64,000 nucleotides of DNA from Streptomyces dengpaensis. GTDB lineage: Bacteria > Actinomycetota > Actinomycetes > Streptomycetales > Streptomycetaceae. Where the stretch lies: positions 1,054,001 to 1,118,000 of the forward strand of contig NZ_CP026652.1 in NCBI RefSeq assembly GCF_002946835.1. Reading direction: 5' to 3'. The notes under the pieces are model-generated. The model had not been told where the DNA came from. It worked only from the letters and a program-made list of their open reading frames with translations, and did not search any database. Positions 37,747-46,723 of the stretch are shown one piece after another (the first letter of the stretch is position 1; each line of letters opens with the position of its first letter). A program made the translations under genes and the position numbers.

Positions 37747-39947
37747 TGCGCCAACGAAGAGTCTGGACGGCTTTGCTCGCCGTGCTGCTGACGCTGCTCG
37801 GGCTTCCGGCGACGTCGGCGGCCGGACAGAGCGAAGCCCCGGCACGGGCGGCAGCCGCCCAGGTGCTCACCTGGACGGCCGGCGACGACATCACCAAGTA
37901 CACGTCGGTGCCGACGACGGCGGTGGCGGGGCCGACGACGATCGTCTTCGAGAACAGCGTGGCGACCGGCAACACCACCGGTATGCCGCACACGCTGACG
38001 TTCGCGACGTCCGACCCCGAGTTCAACAGCGACGTCGAGCTCAACATCCTCGCCAACCCGAACGACGACCAGGGCGGCCGCCACACCGCCGAGGTCACGC
38101 TCACCCCGGGCCGCTACTTCTACCACTGCACGATCCCCGGCCACGGCCAGATGCAGGGCATCCTCGTCGTGACCGAGGGCAGCGGCGACGACACGACGGC
38201 GCCCGAGACGTCGGCGAGCGTGAGCGGTACGCAGAACGGGCAGGGGCAGTACGTCGGTTCGGCGAGCGTGACGATCAGCGCGACCGACACGGGCGGTTCC
38301 GGCGTCGACCGGACGGAGTACGCGGTCGGCGCCACGGGAGCCTGGCAGCCGTACACCACGCCCGTCGTGTTCGACCAGGTCGGCAGCCACACGGTTCGCT
38401 ACCGGGCCACGGACAAATCCGGCAACGTGGCGGCGGAGAAGAGCGTCACATTCACGGTGGTCGCGCCGCCGTCCGACGACACGACACCGCCCGAGACCTC
38501 GGCGACGGTGAGCGGTATGCGGAACGATGAGGGGGCCTATCTCGACATGGCCACGGTCACCGTCTCCGCCTCCGACACCGGCTCGGGGGTCAACACGATC
38601 GAGTACGCGGTCGATTCCGGCGCCTGGATGCCGTACACCGCACCGGTGATGGTGCATCAACTCGGCGAGCACACCGTGCGCTACCGCGCCACCGACAAGG
38701 TGGGCAACGTGGCCGCCGAGAAGAGTGTCACGTTCACGGTGGTCGCGCCGCCCGCCGAGGACACGACGCCACCCGTGACGGGCGTGACCGTCGACGGGAC
38801 GCTCAACTCCGACGGGGCGTACGTCGGGAACGCCAAGGTGACCGTGAGCGCCATGGACGAGGGCGGTTCGGGAGTCGCCGCGATCGAGTACTCGCTCGAC
38901 GGCGGGCCCTATCTGGCGTACACCGCACCGGTGTCGGTGGACCGCGTCGGCGCGCACACCGTGGCGTACCGGGCGAGCGACAAGGCGGGCAACACGTCCG
39001 AGCCACGGACGGTGAGCTTCACGGTCGCGCCGGGCGGCGGCGTTCCCGCGCCCAACTGCCCTGAGTACGACGAGCGGTTGACGGTGATCGTCGGCACGGT
39101 CGACTCGGGCGTACCGAACCGGGTCACCAACAACCGTTGCCGCATCAATGAGTTGATCGAGGACGAGAGGGAGTGGACCTCCCAGGCGCTGTTCCTCAAG
39201 CACGTCACGACCGTCCTGGACAAGCTCCTCAAGGAAGGCGTCATCGACCAGCGCGAGGACAACCGGATCACCAAGGCCGCCAAGCAGTCCCGCATCGGCA
39301 AGCCGGGCCAGACGGAGGGCTACCGCACGATCTTCGACGGCTCGCAGGCGTCCTTCGACCGGTGGGAACATGTGGGCGGCGGCTCGTTCGGGCGGAACGC
39401 CGACGGATCGATGACGTCCGGCACGTCCAAGGGCGGGCTCGGCATGCTGTGGTTCCCGCAGCGCAAGTACGGCGACTTCTCGCTGAAGCTCCAGTGGCGT
39501 GACGACGCGCCGGGCACCGGTAACGCCAACTCCGGGGTGTTCGTGCGGTTCCCGGGGGTCCACGACCACCCGGAGGAGTCACGGCCCGAGTGGGTCGCCA
39601 TCAAGTACGGCCACGAGGTGCAGGTGCTCGACCGGCCGGACGGCGACATGTACAAGACGGGGTCGGTCTACGGCTTCGACCGCGTGGGCCTCGCGGGTGC
39701 CGGCGTCACCCAGAAGGGCACCTGGAACGACTACGAGATCCGCGTCGTCGACCAGCACTACTCGGTGTACCGCAACGGCGTGCTGATCAACGAGTTCGAC
39801 AACCTCGGCGGCCAGGACTTCTATCCGCCGCGCTCGGACGACCCGGGCACGGACGGACGGCGGTTCGCCTCCGGCTACCTCGGGCTTCAGGTGCACGGCA
39901 CGACGGATGTGATCTCGTACCGGGACATCCGGATCAAGGAGTTGTGA
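37746..39947 (+). CDS. Secreted cupredoxin / Ig-like / DUF1080 (3-keto-disaccharide hydrolase) protein
   Basis: Multi-domain exported protein of 733 residues. After a signal peptide comes a type-1 copper cupredoxin, about 38-148, whose ligands are the His of MPHTLTF and the Cys, His and Met of YHCTIPGHGQMQG. Three OmpL47/Big-type repeats follow, each ending HTVxYRATDxxGNV, at about 150-425. After a Cys-bearing linker, a DUF1080 domain fills about 515-733 (TIFDGSQASFDRW, DFSLKLQWRDD, GNANSGVFVRFP, ASGYLGLQVHG). DUF1080 proteins include 3-keto-disaccharide hydrolases. The copper domain could pass electrons from the coupled sugar dehydrogenase or to the laccase next door; this is inference. Confidence 0.85.
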
Positions 39948-39985
39948 GGGTCCACAGGGACGGCATCGGTCCTGTCTGAGCCGTT

Positions 39986-40035
39986 GTCAGTGGCGTGCGG
40001 CATGCTGTGATCAGTGGCAGCCGTACGCCACTGAC
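39986..40035. terminator. Inverted repeat after the DUF1080 gene
   Basis: GTCAGTGGCGT and ACGCCACTGAC are perfect 11-base arms around a 28-base loop that contains a further TCAGTGGC copy. It sits 38 bases after the stop and probably ends transcription of the dehydrogenase operon. The following 140 bases, to 40175, hold no gene that I recognise. Confidence 0.6.
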
Positions 40036-40175
40036 GACGGGGAGGTCTGTGTTGCTCACGGGGATCGAAGAGGTCGACCGGGCGTCGATGGGGCACGCCG
40101 CCGACCTCCGGTCCCCATCGCGCCCGGGGACCGGTCCTCGTGCGCCGGACGGCGGATCCCGCGCGGTTCGCCGGG

Positions 40176-41189
40176 CTATTCCTCGTGCTTGGCCCGGCTC
40201 GGCTGCACCCGCTTCGGTTCGCCCGGCATCTTCGGGTACTCGGGCGGGTACGGCAGATCGCCCAGGCCGTGGTCGTGCTCGTCGCGGCTGGCGAGTTCCA
40301 GCAGGGCCTCCAAAGAGAAGGCGTGGTCGTCCATGTCGGCGTGCACATCGCCCAGTTCGGCGAAGCGTCCCGGCATGGTCGCGAGGTCGAAGTCCTGGGG
40401 CTGGGCGTCGTCCACCTCGTCCCAGCGCAGGGGTGCGGAGACGGGGGCGTGCGGGCGGGGGCGTACCGAGTAGGCGGAGGCGATGGTGCGGTCCCTGGCG
40501 GCCTGGTTGTAGTCCACGAAGATCTTTTCGCCCCGCTCCTCCTTCCACCAGGCGGTGGTGACCTGGTCGGGCATACGGCGCTCCAGTTCGCGCCCGACGG
40601 CGATGGCGGCCCGGCGCACCTGTGTGAAGGTCCAGCGCGGCTGGATCGGCACGAAGACGTGCAGGCCGCGACCGCCGGAGGTCTTGGGCCAGCCGCGCAG
40701 ATCGCCGTACTCGTGGAGGACGGCGCGCAGTTCGTGGGCGGCGCGTACGGCGTCGGCGTAGTCCGTGCCGGGCTGTGGGTCGAGGTCGATGCGGAGTTCG
40801 TCGGGGCGGTCGACGTCGTCGCGGCGGACCGGCCACGGGTGGAAGGTGAGCGTGCCGAACTGGGCGGCCCACAGGACGGCGGCGGGCTCGGTGGGGCACA
40901 TCTCGTCGGCGCTGCGGCCGCTGGGGAACGTGATGTGGGCCGTGGGGATCCAGTCGGGCATGTTCTTGGGTGCCCGCTTCTGGAAGAAGGACTCACCCGT
41001 CACACCGTCCGGGTACCGCTCCAGGGTGGTGGGGCGGTTACGGAGGGCGCGCAGGATGCCGTCGCCGACGGCCAGGTAGTACTGGGCGAGGTCCAGCTTC
41101 GTGAAACCGCGCTCGGGGAAGAAGATCTTGCCCGGGCTGGACAGACGTACGGTCCTCCCGGCTACCTCGAGTTCCACCGCGTCGCCCAT
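40176..41189 (-). CDS. LigD-type polymerase domain (NHEJ primase-polymerase)
   Basis: Stand-alone PolDom of 337 residues, the archaeo-eukaryotic primase-like enzyme that fills gaps and adds ribonucleotides at broken DNA ends in bacterial end joining with Ku and a ligase. Evident are PGKIFFPERGFTKLDLAQYY, RYPDGVTGESFFQKR, the catalytic acids in LRIDLDPQPG near 155, and GGRGLHVFVPI, then FVDYNQAARDRTIASAYS. The acidic/basic tail is species-specific. It is divergent from the ligase gene, with a small SRPBCC gene between them. No Ku gene lies in the window. Confidence 0.92.
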   Translation of the reverse strand: MGDAVELEVAGRTVRLSSPGKIFFPERGFTKLDLAQYYLAVGDGILRALRNRPTTLERYPDGVTGESFFQKRAPKNMPDWIPTAHITFPSGRSADEMCPTEPAAVLWAAQFGTLTFHPWPVRRDDVDRPDELRIDLDPQPGTDYADAVRAAHELRAVLHEYGDLRGWPKTSGGRGLHVFVPIQPRWTFTQVRRAAIAVGRELERRMPDQVTTAWWKEERGEKIFVDYNQAARDRTIASAYSVRPRPHAPVSAPLRWDEVDDAQPQDFDLATMPGRFAELGDVHADMDDHAFSLEALLELASRDEHDHGLGDLPYPPEYPKMPGEPKRVQPSRAKHEE

Positions 41190-41264
41190 GCTCGCCACGG
41201 TAGGCGCAGGGCGCACGCCTTGCACACCGGGCGAGAGGCCGCGTCACCGAGCAGAATCGGAGCC

Positions 41265-41534
41265 CTACCTGGCGCCCCTCACGCCGAACCGGCGAGCCTC
41301 TGACCCCGAGGGCCCGCTTCGGCAGGCAACGGCGGCCCAGCCGCGCTCGCCGTACGCGCAGATGCGCCGGCCGCAGCCAGGACATGGTGGCCAAGGCGAA
41401 CAGGCTCTGGCCACCACGTCTTTCCCGGTCGGCCGAAGGTCAGGCGGGCCCACCCCGTCGCAGGGCATGCCGGCCACCCCGTCCGGACTTGCCGGAGTGC
41501 GCAGGCGGGCGGTCGGCATAAGGCTGGGGGCCAA
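41265..41534 (-). CDS. Doubtful small Cys-containing reading frame
   Basis: An 89-codon frame with CPGCGRRIC, which could be a zinc knuckle. Third-position GC is lower than in neighbouring real genes and there is no ribosome site. It is listed because 41190-41601 otherwise holds nothing recognisable; it may be noise. Confidence 0.15.
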   Translation of the reverse strand: MAPSLMPTARLRTPASPDGVAGMPCDGVGPPDLRPTGKDVVARACSPWPPCPGCGRRICAYGERGWAAVACRSGPSGSEARRFGVRGAR

Positions 41535-41601
41535 GACCGTGCGCAGCCGGACCGCGACCAGCCCGATGCGGCAGCGCCCAACCGCCGAGCCGAGGAAGGG
41601 C

Positions 41602-42057
41602 GTGATCAGCGTGTCCCGGAGCCGCCGTCTGATCCTGAGCTCGCCGTCCGAGGTGTGGAGCCTGCTGTCCGACGGCGACCGCTACGGGGAGTGGGTGACA
41701 GGAACCCAGCAGGTGCTCGCCGCGGACCCGAACTGGCCGGCCGTGGGCGCCCGCCTGCAAGTCCGCGTCGGAGTCGGTCCTGTGACCCTCGACGACACGT
41801 GCGTCGTCCGCATCTGCGAACCGCGGCACCGTCTGGAACTGGAAGCGAAGGCAGATCCTTTCGGCGCGGCCCGCATCGCCATGAACTTGATCCCCTGGGG
41901 CGAGAACACCCTCTTCACCCTCGACTGGCACCCCCTCCGGGGCCCCGGCACCCGGATGCACGGACTCCCCGTGGACTACATCGTCGGGGTCCGCAACGGC
42001 ATGATGCTGACGAAGCTGGCCCGGATCGCGGTGCGCGAGCACGTCGAGCATGTGTGA
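41602..42057 (+). CDS. SRPBCC (polyketide cyclase/START-like) protein
   Basis: Helix-grip protein of 151 residues. It starts SRSRRLILSSPSEVWSLLSDGDRYGEWV, the family's first strand and helix, then shows VRICEPRHRLELEAKADPF and a long C-terminal helix, GVRNGMMLTKLARIAVREHV. The fold binds hydrophobic ligands; the role is unknown. Two GTG codons compete. 41602 lies five bases after GAGGA and 41611 ten bases after AGGAAGGG. Confidence 0.75.
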   Translation: MISVSRSRRLILSSPSEVWSLLSDGDRYGEWVTGTQQVLAADPNWPAVGARLQVRVGVGPVTLDDTCVVRICEPRHRLELEAKADPFGAARIAMNLIPWGENTLFTLDWHPLRGPGTRMHGLPVDYIVGVRNGMMLTKLARIAVREHVEHV

Positions 42058-42118
42058 GGCCCGGATCGCGCCCGCCGCGCGCCTCGCGCCGGGCGCGCGT
42101 GGCTCATAGATTCGAAGC

Positions 42119-43189
42119 ATGGATCTGCCGGTGATGCCGCCCGTGAAGCCGATGCTCGCCAAGTCCGTGGCGAAGATCCCGCCGGACATGCACTACGAGG
42201 CGAAGTGGGACGGTTTCCGGGCGATCGTGTTCCGCGACGGCGCCGAGGTCGAGCTCGGCAGTCGCACCGGGAAGACGCTGACCAGGTACTTTCCCGAGCT
42301 GGTCGAGGCGTTGCGGGAGCGGCTGCCGGAGCGTTGTGTGATGGACGGCGAGATCGTGATCGCCCGGGAGGGGCGGCTCGACTTCGACGCGCTCACGGAA
42401 CGGATCCACCCCGCTCAGTCGCGGGTGCGGATGCTGGCCGAGAAGACCCCCGCCTCCTTCGTGGCCTTCGATCTGCTGGCGCTCGCCGACGAGTCGCTGC
42501 TCGACGTCCCGCTGGGCGACCGGCGCGCCCTGCTGGTCATGGCGCTGTCGGGCGTGACGGCACCGGTGCATGTGGCGCCGGCGACCACGGACCGCGAGGT
42601 GGCGCAGCGCTGGTTCGAGCACTACGAGGGCGCGGGCCTCGACGGAGTGATCGCCAAACCGCTCACGCTGCCCTATCTGCAGGACGAGCGCGCCATGTAC
42701 AAGATCAAGCACGAGCGGACGGCGGACGTCGTCGTCGCCGGTTACCGCTTCCACAAGAGCGGGCCGGTGGTCGGCTCCCTGCTGCTCGGCCTGTACGACG
42801 ACGGGGGCACCCTCCAGCACGTGGGCGTGAGCGCAGCGTTCCCGATGAAGCGGCGCGCGGAGCTGGTGGAGGAGCTGGAGCCGCTGCGGATGGAGGAGGT
42901 CGAGGAGCACCCGTGGGCGGCCTGGGCGGACGAGGCGGCGCACGAGACGGCACGGTTGCCGGGCGCGCCCAGCCGGTGGTCGTCGAAGAAGGACCTCTCC
43001 TGGGTGCCGCTGCGGCCCGAACGCGTGGCCGAGGTGGCCTACGACCACATGGAGAACGGCGTGCGGTTCCGGCACACGGCCCGCTTCCGCCGCTGGCGCC
43101 CCGACCGCGCCGCCGAGAGCTGCACATACGCCCAGTTGGAGGAGCCGGCGGGCTACGACCTCGCGGAGATCTTCGGCCCCCAGGACTGA
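42119..43189 (+). CDS. ATP-dependent DNA ligase (LigC/LigD ligase-domain type)
   Basis: Ligase of 356 residues with the nucleotidyl-transferase core and OB domain. Motif I is EAKWDGFRAI with adenylated Lys29, motif Ia GSRTGKTLTRYFPEL, motif III SFVAFDLLALAD, motif IV GLDGVIAKP and motif V MYKIKHERTADVVV. The C-terminal OB part contains VPLRPERVAEVAYDHMENG. It would seal breaks in end joining or excision repair together with the PolDom enzyme encoded nearby on the other strand. Confidence 0.92.
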   Translation: MDLPVMPPVKPMLAKSVAKIPPDMHYEAKWDGFRAIVFRDGAEVELGSRTGKTLTRYFPELVEALRERLPERCVMDGEIVIAREGRLDFDALTERIHPAQSRVRMLAEKTPASFVAFDLLALADESLLDVPLGDRRALLVMALSGVTAPVHVAPATTDREVAQRWFEHYEGAGLDGVIAKPLTLPYLQDERAMYKIKHERTADVVVAGYRFHKSGPVVGSLLLGLYDDGGTLQHVGVSAAFPMKRRAELVEELEPLRMEEVEEHPWAAWADEAAHETARLPGAPSRWSSKKDLSWVPLRPERVAEVAYDHMENGVRFRHTARFRRWRPDRAAESCTYAQLEEPAGYDLAEIFGPQD

Positions 43190-43438
43190 CCGCCGCCGAC
43201 CAGCCCTCAGCTTCTCGCCCACGCACGCCACGCGGCCGATCACCCACTTACTCCACCGCCGATGTGCCGTCCTGTACTCCGCCTCCGATGTGCCGTAGTG
43301 CGCCGATCGGGTCAAGAGCGCCGCCCAAGCAGAGCCGATCGGCTCAAGTACCGCGCGCAATCAGAATCGAACGGGTATGGCCTCCGATGGGCCTATAAGC
43401 GCACAATCAAGGACGCGAGACGGGGGCGAACGGTGGGT

Positions 43439-44428
43439 ATGCGACAGATGGCGCGAACGCGGCGCGGCGCGATGACGGCGGCACTGCTGGCCATCACGGC
43501 CATGGGATCCCTGATGACGGGCTGCACGGCGGATGACGGTGCGCGCGGCCGCACGGTCGACGACGGGCGCGGCCCGGCCCAGGGGCCGGGCGAGGACCAC
43601 AAGGAGACCGCGAGCACAGGTTCGGTGCTCGCCGTGAAGATCGACAATGTACGGGCGGCCCGCCCCCAGACGGGCCTGGACGCAGCCGACGTCGTCTACA
43701 CGGAGCAGGTCGAGGGCGGCCTCAGCCGGCTGATGGCGATCTACGCCAGCAAGTTCCCGAAGGCCATCGGGCCCGTGCGCAGCGCCCGCGAGTCGGATCT
43801 TGAGCTGCTGCGCCAGTTCGACGAGCCGACGCTCGCCTACTCGGGCGCCCAGCACAAGCTGCTGCCGCTGATCGAGAAGGCCCCGCTGGACGCCCAGCCG
43901 CCGGGAGAGGCGTCCAACGGGTACTACCGGGGGACGGACAAGCCCGCGCCGCACAATCTGTATCTGCGTCCCGAGCAGCTGGTGGGATCCGCGCCGGGCA
44001 GCGACGCCCTGACCACGGGGTTCCATTTCGGTACGGCGCCCGCGGGCGGCAGTCCGGAGACATCACGCACCGTGCGCTACCCGTCCGCCCGCTTCACCTT
44101 CACCTGGTCCGAGAGCCGGCAGCGCTGGCTGGTGGCCATGGACGGAACGCCCACCGTGACGACCGAGGGCAAGACGGTGGCTCCGGCGACGGTCGTCGTG
44201 CAGTACGTGAAGGTGCGCCCGTCCCAGTTCCACGACTCCCTGGGCAACAACACGCCGTACACGGAGACGGTGGGCTCGGGGAAGGCGGAGGTGCTGCGCG
44301 ACGGCCGCGTCTTCGACGTGAACTGGGCGCGTCCCAACGCGGCGGACGGCACGGAGTTCACCACGTCGGACGGCACGCCGATGAACTTCGCGCCGGGCCA
44401 GGTGTGGGTGGTCTTCGCGAAGGCCTGA
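43439..44428 (+). CDS. DUF3048 lipoprotein
   Basis: Membrane-anchored lipoprotein of 329 residues. The lipobox LMTGC follows a short signal (ALLAITAMGS). The mature part has the DUF3048 pattern VLAVKIDNVRAARPQTGLDAADVVY, EQVEGGLSRLMAIYAS and GPVRSARESDLELL in its N-domain, and a C-terminal YERQ-like beta domain with VVQYVKVRPSQFHDS. The function of the family (YerB-like) is unknown; an envelope role is likely. ATG 43439 is chosen for the signal peptide; the ribosome site GGTGGG is moderate. Confidence 0.85.
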   Translation: MRQMARTRRGAMTAALLAITAMGSLMTGCTADDGARGRTVDDGRGPAQGPGEDHKETASTGSVLAVKIDNVRAARPQTGLDAADVVYTEQVEGGLSRLMAIYASKFPKAIGPVRSARESDLELLRQFDEPTLAYSGAQHKLLPLIEKAPLDAQPPGEASNGYYRGTDKPAPHNLYLRPEQLVGSAPGSDALTTGFHFGTAPAGGSPETSRTVRYPSARFTFTWSESRQRWLVAMDGTPTVTTEGKTVAPATVVVQYVKVRPSQFHDSLGNNTPYTETVGSGKAEVLRDGRVFDVNWARPNAADGTEFTTSDGTPMNFAPGQVWVVFAKA

Positions 44429-44515
44429 GGAGGCGTGACCGGCGGGCCGGACCCGGGGCCTACCGAACGGGCCTGACCAGGCCCTGCCGTCGAATGCGCG
44501 CCTGTCGGCCAATGC

Positions 44516-44684
44516 CTAAGCGGCGCCGGGGAAGTGCGGGTGCGTTCCCGCGTCGTTCGGTGCGTGCTCTCGGCGTGCCGGGCGAAGGTCCTCGTAGCGG
44601 AGCTACTTGGGCCTTTGGCCGGTGCGGCGAGAGTGCGTGCCGGGCGGCGTGGGTGCGTGCCTGAACTTCCCCGGGGTCGCTTAG
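44516..44684 (+). repeat. 169-nt hairpin element, 83-base arms with 3-base loop
   Basis: The arms 44516-44598 and 44602-44684 pair along their whole length: by my count 59 Watson-Crick pairs, 17 G-U pairs as plus-strand RNA and seven mismatches. It begins CTAAGCG and ends CGCTTAG, like a MITE or mobile palindromic repeat. Its last bases provide the TAA stop of the pcaV-like gene. It probably also terminates transcription from both flanking genes. Confidence 0.85.
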
Positions 44685-45145
44685 CTCTGGGTGATGAGGG
44701 GTTCCGCCGGATTGCGGAGCCCCTCCGCCGCGTCCGAGACGCGCCGGATGAGGTCGAAGAACGTCGCCTGCTCCTCCGCGGAGAGCGGGGCGAGGAAGAC
44801 CTGGTTCATGCGCGCGGTGCGGACGGTCAGCTTGCGGTGCGTGCGCTTCCCGTCGTCCGTGAGGCGCAGCAGGAAGCGGCGGCCGTCCTGCGGATCGCGC
44901 ACCTTGTCGAGCAGTCCACGGCGGCCGAGCCGGCTGATGACCTCGGCGATGGTGGACCGGTCGAGCCCCACGCGCTCCCCCACGGTGCGCTGGTCCAGGC
45001 CCGGCTCGGCGACCAGCGCGTTGAGGACCGCGAACTGCGGCGAGGTGATCTCCTCCGAGACCATCGTGTTCCACAGCAGGTAGTGCGCCTGCTGCAGTCG
45101 CCGGGCCAGGTGCCCGGGGTGGGTGGAGAGGTCCACCGCGGCCAT
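44681..45145 (-). CDS. pcaV: MarR-family regulator, PcaV-like
   Basis: Repressor of 154 residues with the MarR winged helix: LHYLLWNTMV-like N-helix (here AHYLLWNTMVSEEITSPQF), VGERVGLDRSTIAEVISRL as recognition region, then the beta-wing RDPQDGRRFLLRLTDDG. In Streptomyces the divergent MarR gene PcaV represses the protocatechuate operon and is released by protocatechuate. Position and orientation are the same here. ATG 45143-45145 follows GAGGAG. The stop codon lies in the end of the hairpin element, so the natural C-terminus may have been altered by a few residues. Confidence 0.85.
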   Translation of the reverse strand: MAAVDLSTHPGHLARRLQQAHYLLWNTMVSEEITSPQFAVLNALVAEPGLDQRTVGERVGLDRSTIAEVISRLGRRGLLDKVRDPQDGRRFLLRLTDDGKRTHRKLTVRTARMNQVFLAPLSAEEQATFFDLIRRVSDAAEGLRNPAEPLITQS

Positions 45146-45199
45146 GTGCGCTCCTCAGCTCCACGTATGCGCGACCGACCGCGGCATACAAGGCTCATA

Positions 45200-45219
45200 T
45201 TAGTCGGTGTACTGAACGA
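45200..45219. promoter_or_regulatory. Candidate PcaV operator 1
   Basis: ttagtcggtgtactgaacga shares the TTAGTC(A/G)G...CTGA pattern with a second site at 45334. It lies about 55 bases before the regulator start, over a TAATAT that could be its -10 box, which suggests autoregulation. Confidence 0.5.
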
Positions 45220-45333
45220 TACCTGGGCAGGTCGGGACCTGTCTCGCCGTGCGCCGAGGTTCTCACGTGCGTAGAAGGTACGGGTCTTGACGGGCACAGA
45301 ATCGGGTGGCAGCGTGTTGGAAACCTCGGAGAA

Positions 45334-45353
45334 ATAATCAGTGCCCTGACTAA
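45334..45353. promoter_or_regulatory. Candidate PcaV operator 2
   Basis: On the minus strand the site reads TTAGTCAGggcaCTGATTAt, an inverted repeat with one or two mismatches. It sits about 40 bases before the former pcaI start and so covers the structural operon's promoter region. Confidence 0.55.
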
Positions 45354-45354
45354 T

Positions 45355-45936
45355 TTGAGTGCTGGGCGCTCGGGAGAGATGGGGCTTCACGGATGGACAA
45401 GGTGGTCGTCACGGCCCGACGCCTCCCTCGCCGCGATGGCGAAGCTCAGGCCGTCCTTCCGCACCGAGGGAGGCACGGTCACCGCGGGCAACGCCTCCCC
45501 GCTCAACGACGGCGCGGCCGCCCTGCTCCTGGTCGACGAGGAGGGCCTCAAGGCCACCGGCCGCGAGGCCCTCGCCCGGATCAGCGCGACCGGCGTCTCC
45601 GCCATCGACCCGCACTACTTCGGCCTCGCCCCCGTCGAGGCCGTGAACCGGGCACTCGCCAAGGCAGGCAAGGGATTTGACGCACTGTCAACACTAGAAC
45701 TGAACGAGGCCTTCGCCGCCCAGGTACTCGGCTGCGTCGCCGAATGGCCCGAGTTCGACCCCGCGATCCTCAACCCGCAGGGCGGAGCCATCGCGCTCGG
45801 CCACCCCCTCGGCGCGTCCGGCGCCCGGCTCGCCGGAACCGTCGCCCACCAACTCGCCCGCGAGGGCTCCGGAGTTGGTGTCGCCACCCTCTGCATCGGT
45901 GTGGGCCAGGGCCTCGCCCTCGTCCTCGAACGATAG
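45355..45936 (+). pseudogene. Fusion scar: pcaI start joined to the C-terminal half of pcaF
   Basis: From 45393 the frame ATG GAC AAG GTG GTC reads MDKVV, the expected start of PcaI (3-oxoadipate CoA-transferase alpha). Within about ten codons the sequence becomes, in another frame, the second half of PcaF (3-oxoadipyl-CoA thiolase): [48 protein letters not shown] and CIGVGQG, with the normal PcaF stop. The acyl-accepting Cys half, all of pcaJ and nearly all of pcaI are missing. An in-frame start (TTG 45355 or ATG 45379) could still give a truncated, inactive thiolase fragment. Confidence 0.85.
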
Positions 45937-45946
45937 GAAGTCGACC

Positions 45947-46723
45947 ATGGCTCTCACTCAGTCGGACATTGACATCGAGATCAGGGATCATCAGGACGCG
46001 TACGACAAGGCGGTCGCCGGCGGCGCCCCGGTCCTCCACCATCCGGTGCGCGACTACGCGCCGTACCGCAGCTCCGCGCTGCGCCACCCCAAGCAGCCGC
46101 TGGTCGCCGTGAACGGCGGCGACCCGGAGACGGTCGAGCTGTCGGGTCCGGTCTTCGGCGTCACCGACATCACCGAGATCGACAACGACCTGACGCGGCA
46201 GCACCGGGGCGAGCCGATCGGCGAGCGCATGACCGTCTCGGGACGGCTGCTCGACCGCGACGGCCGTCCCGTGCGCGGCCAGCTCATCGAGATCTGGCAG
46301 GCCAGCGCCGCCGGCCGCTATGCCCATCTGCGCGAACAGCACCCGGCGCCGCTCGATCCCAACTTCACTGGTGTGGGCCGTACCCTGACGGACGATCAGG
46401 GTCGGTACACGTTCACCACCATCAAGCCGGGACCGTACCCGTGGGGCAACCACACCAACGCGTGGCGGCCCGCACACATCCACTTCTCGGTCTTCGGTAC
46501 GGCGTTCACGCAGCGGCTCGTGACGCAGATGTACTTCCCGGGCGACCCGCTGTTCCCGTACGACCCGATCCTGCGGTCCGTGACGGACGAGGCGGCCCGC
46601 AACCGTCTGGTCGCCGCCTACCAGCACGACCTCTCGCAGCCCGAGTTCTCCCTCGGGTACGCATGGGACATCGTCCTCGACGGTCCCTCCGCCACCTGGA
46701 TCGAGGAAGGCCGCCCCGCATGA
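45947..46723 (+). CDS. pcaH: Protocatechuate 3,4-dioxygenase beta subunit
   Basis: Iron(III) intradiol dioxygenase subunit of 258 residues, which with PcaG opens the protocatechuate ring to 3-carboxy-cis,cis-muconate. The beta chain carries the iron: ligand Tyr and His residues lie in IWQASAAGRYAH near 115 and in PYPWGNHTNAWRPAHIHFSVFG (split here by ligand region) near 160-182. AGGAAG precedes the ATG. It follows the PcaF scar by ten bases and overlaps pcaG by ATGA, so it is co-transcribed and coupled. Confidence 0.95.
   Translation: MALTQSDIDIEIRDHQDAYDKAVAGGAPVLHHPVRDYAPYRSSALRHPKQPLVAVNGGDPETVELSGPVFGVTDITEIDNDLTRQHRGEPIGERMTVSGRLLDRDGRPVRGQLIEIWQASAAGRYAHLREQHPAPLDPNFTGVGRTLTDDQGRYTFTTIKPGPYPWGNHTNAWRPAHIHFSVFGTAFTQRLVTQMYFPGDPLFPYDPILRSVTDEAARNRLVAAYQHDLSQPEFSLGYAWDIVLDGPSATWIEEGRPA

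Noticed and set aside
41265..41534. Zinc-ribbon protein with CPGCGRRIC
   Set aside because: Weak codon bias, no ribosome site and no recognisable family, so it is kept only as a very low-confidence feature.
43190..43438. Gene between the ligase and the DUF3048 lipoprotein
   Set aside because: No frame with start, ribosome site and codon bias was found. It is treated as promoter region.
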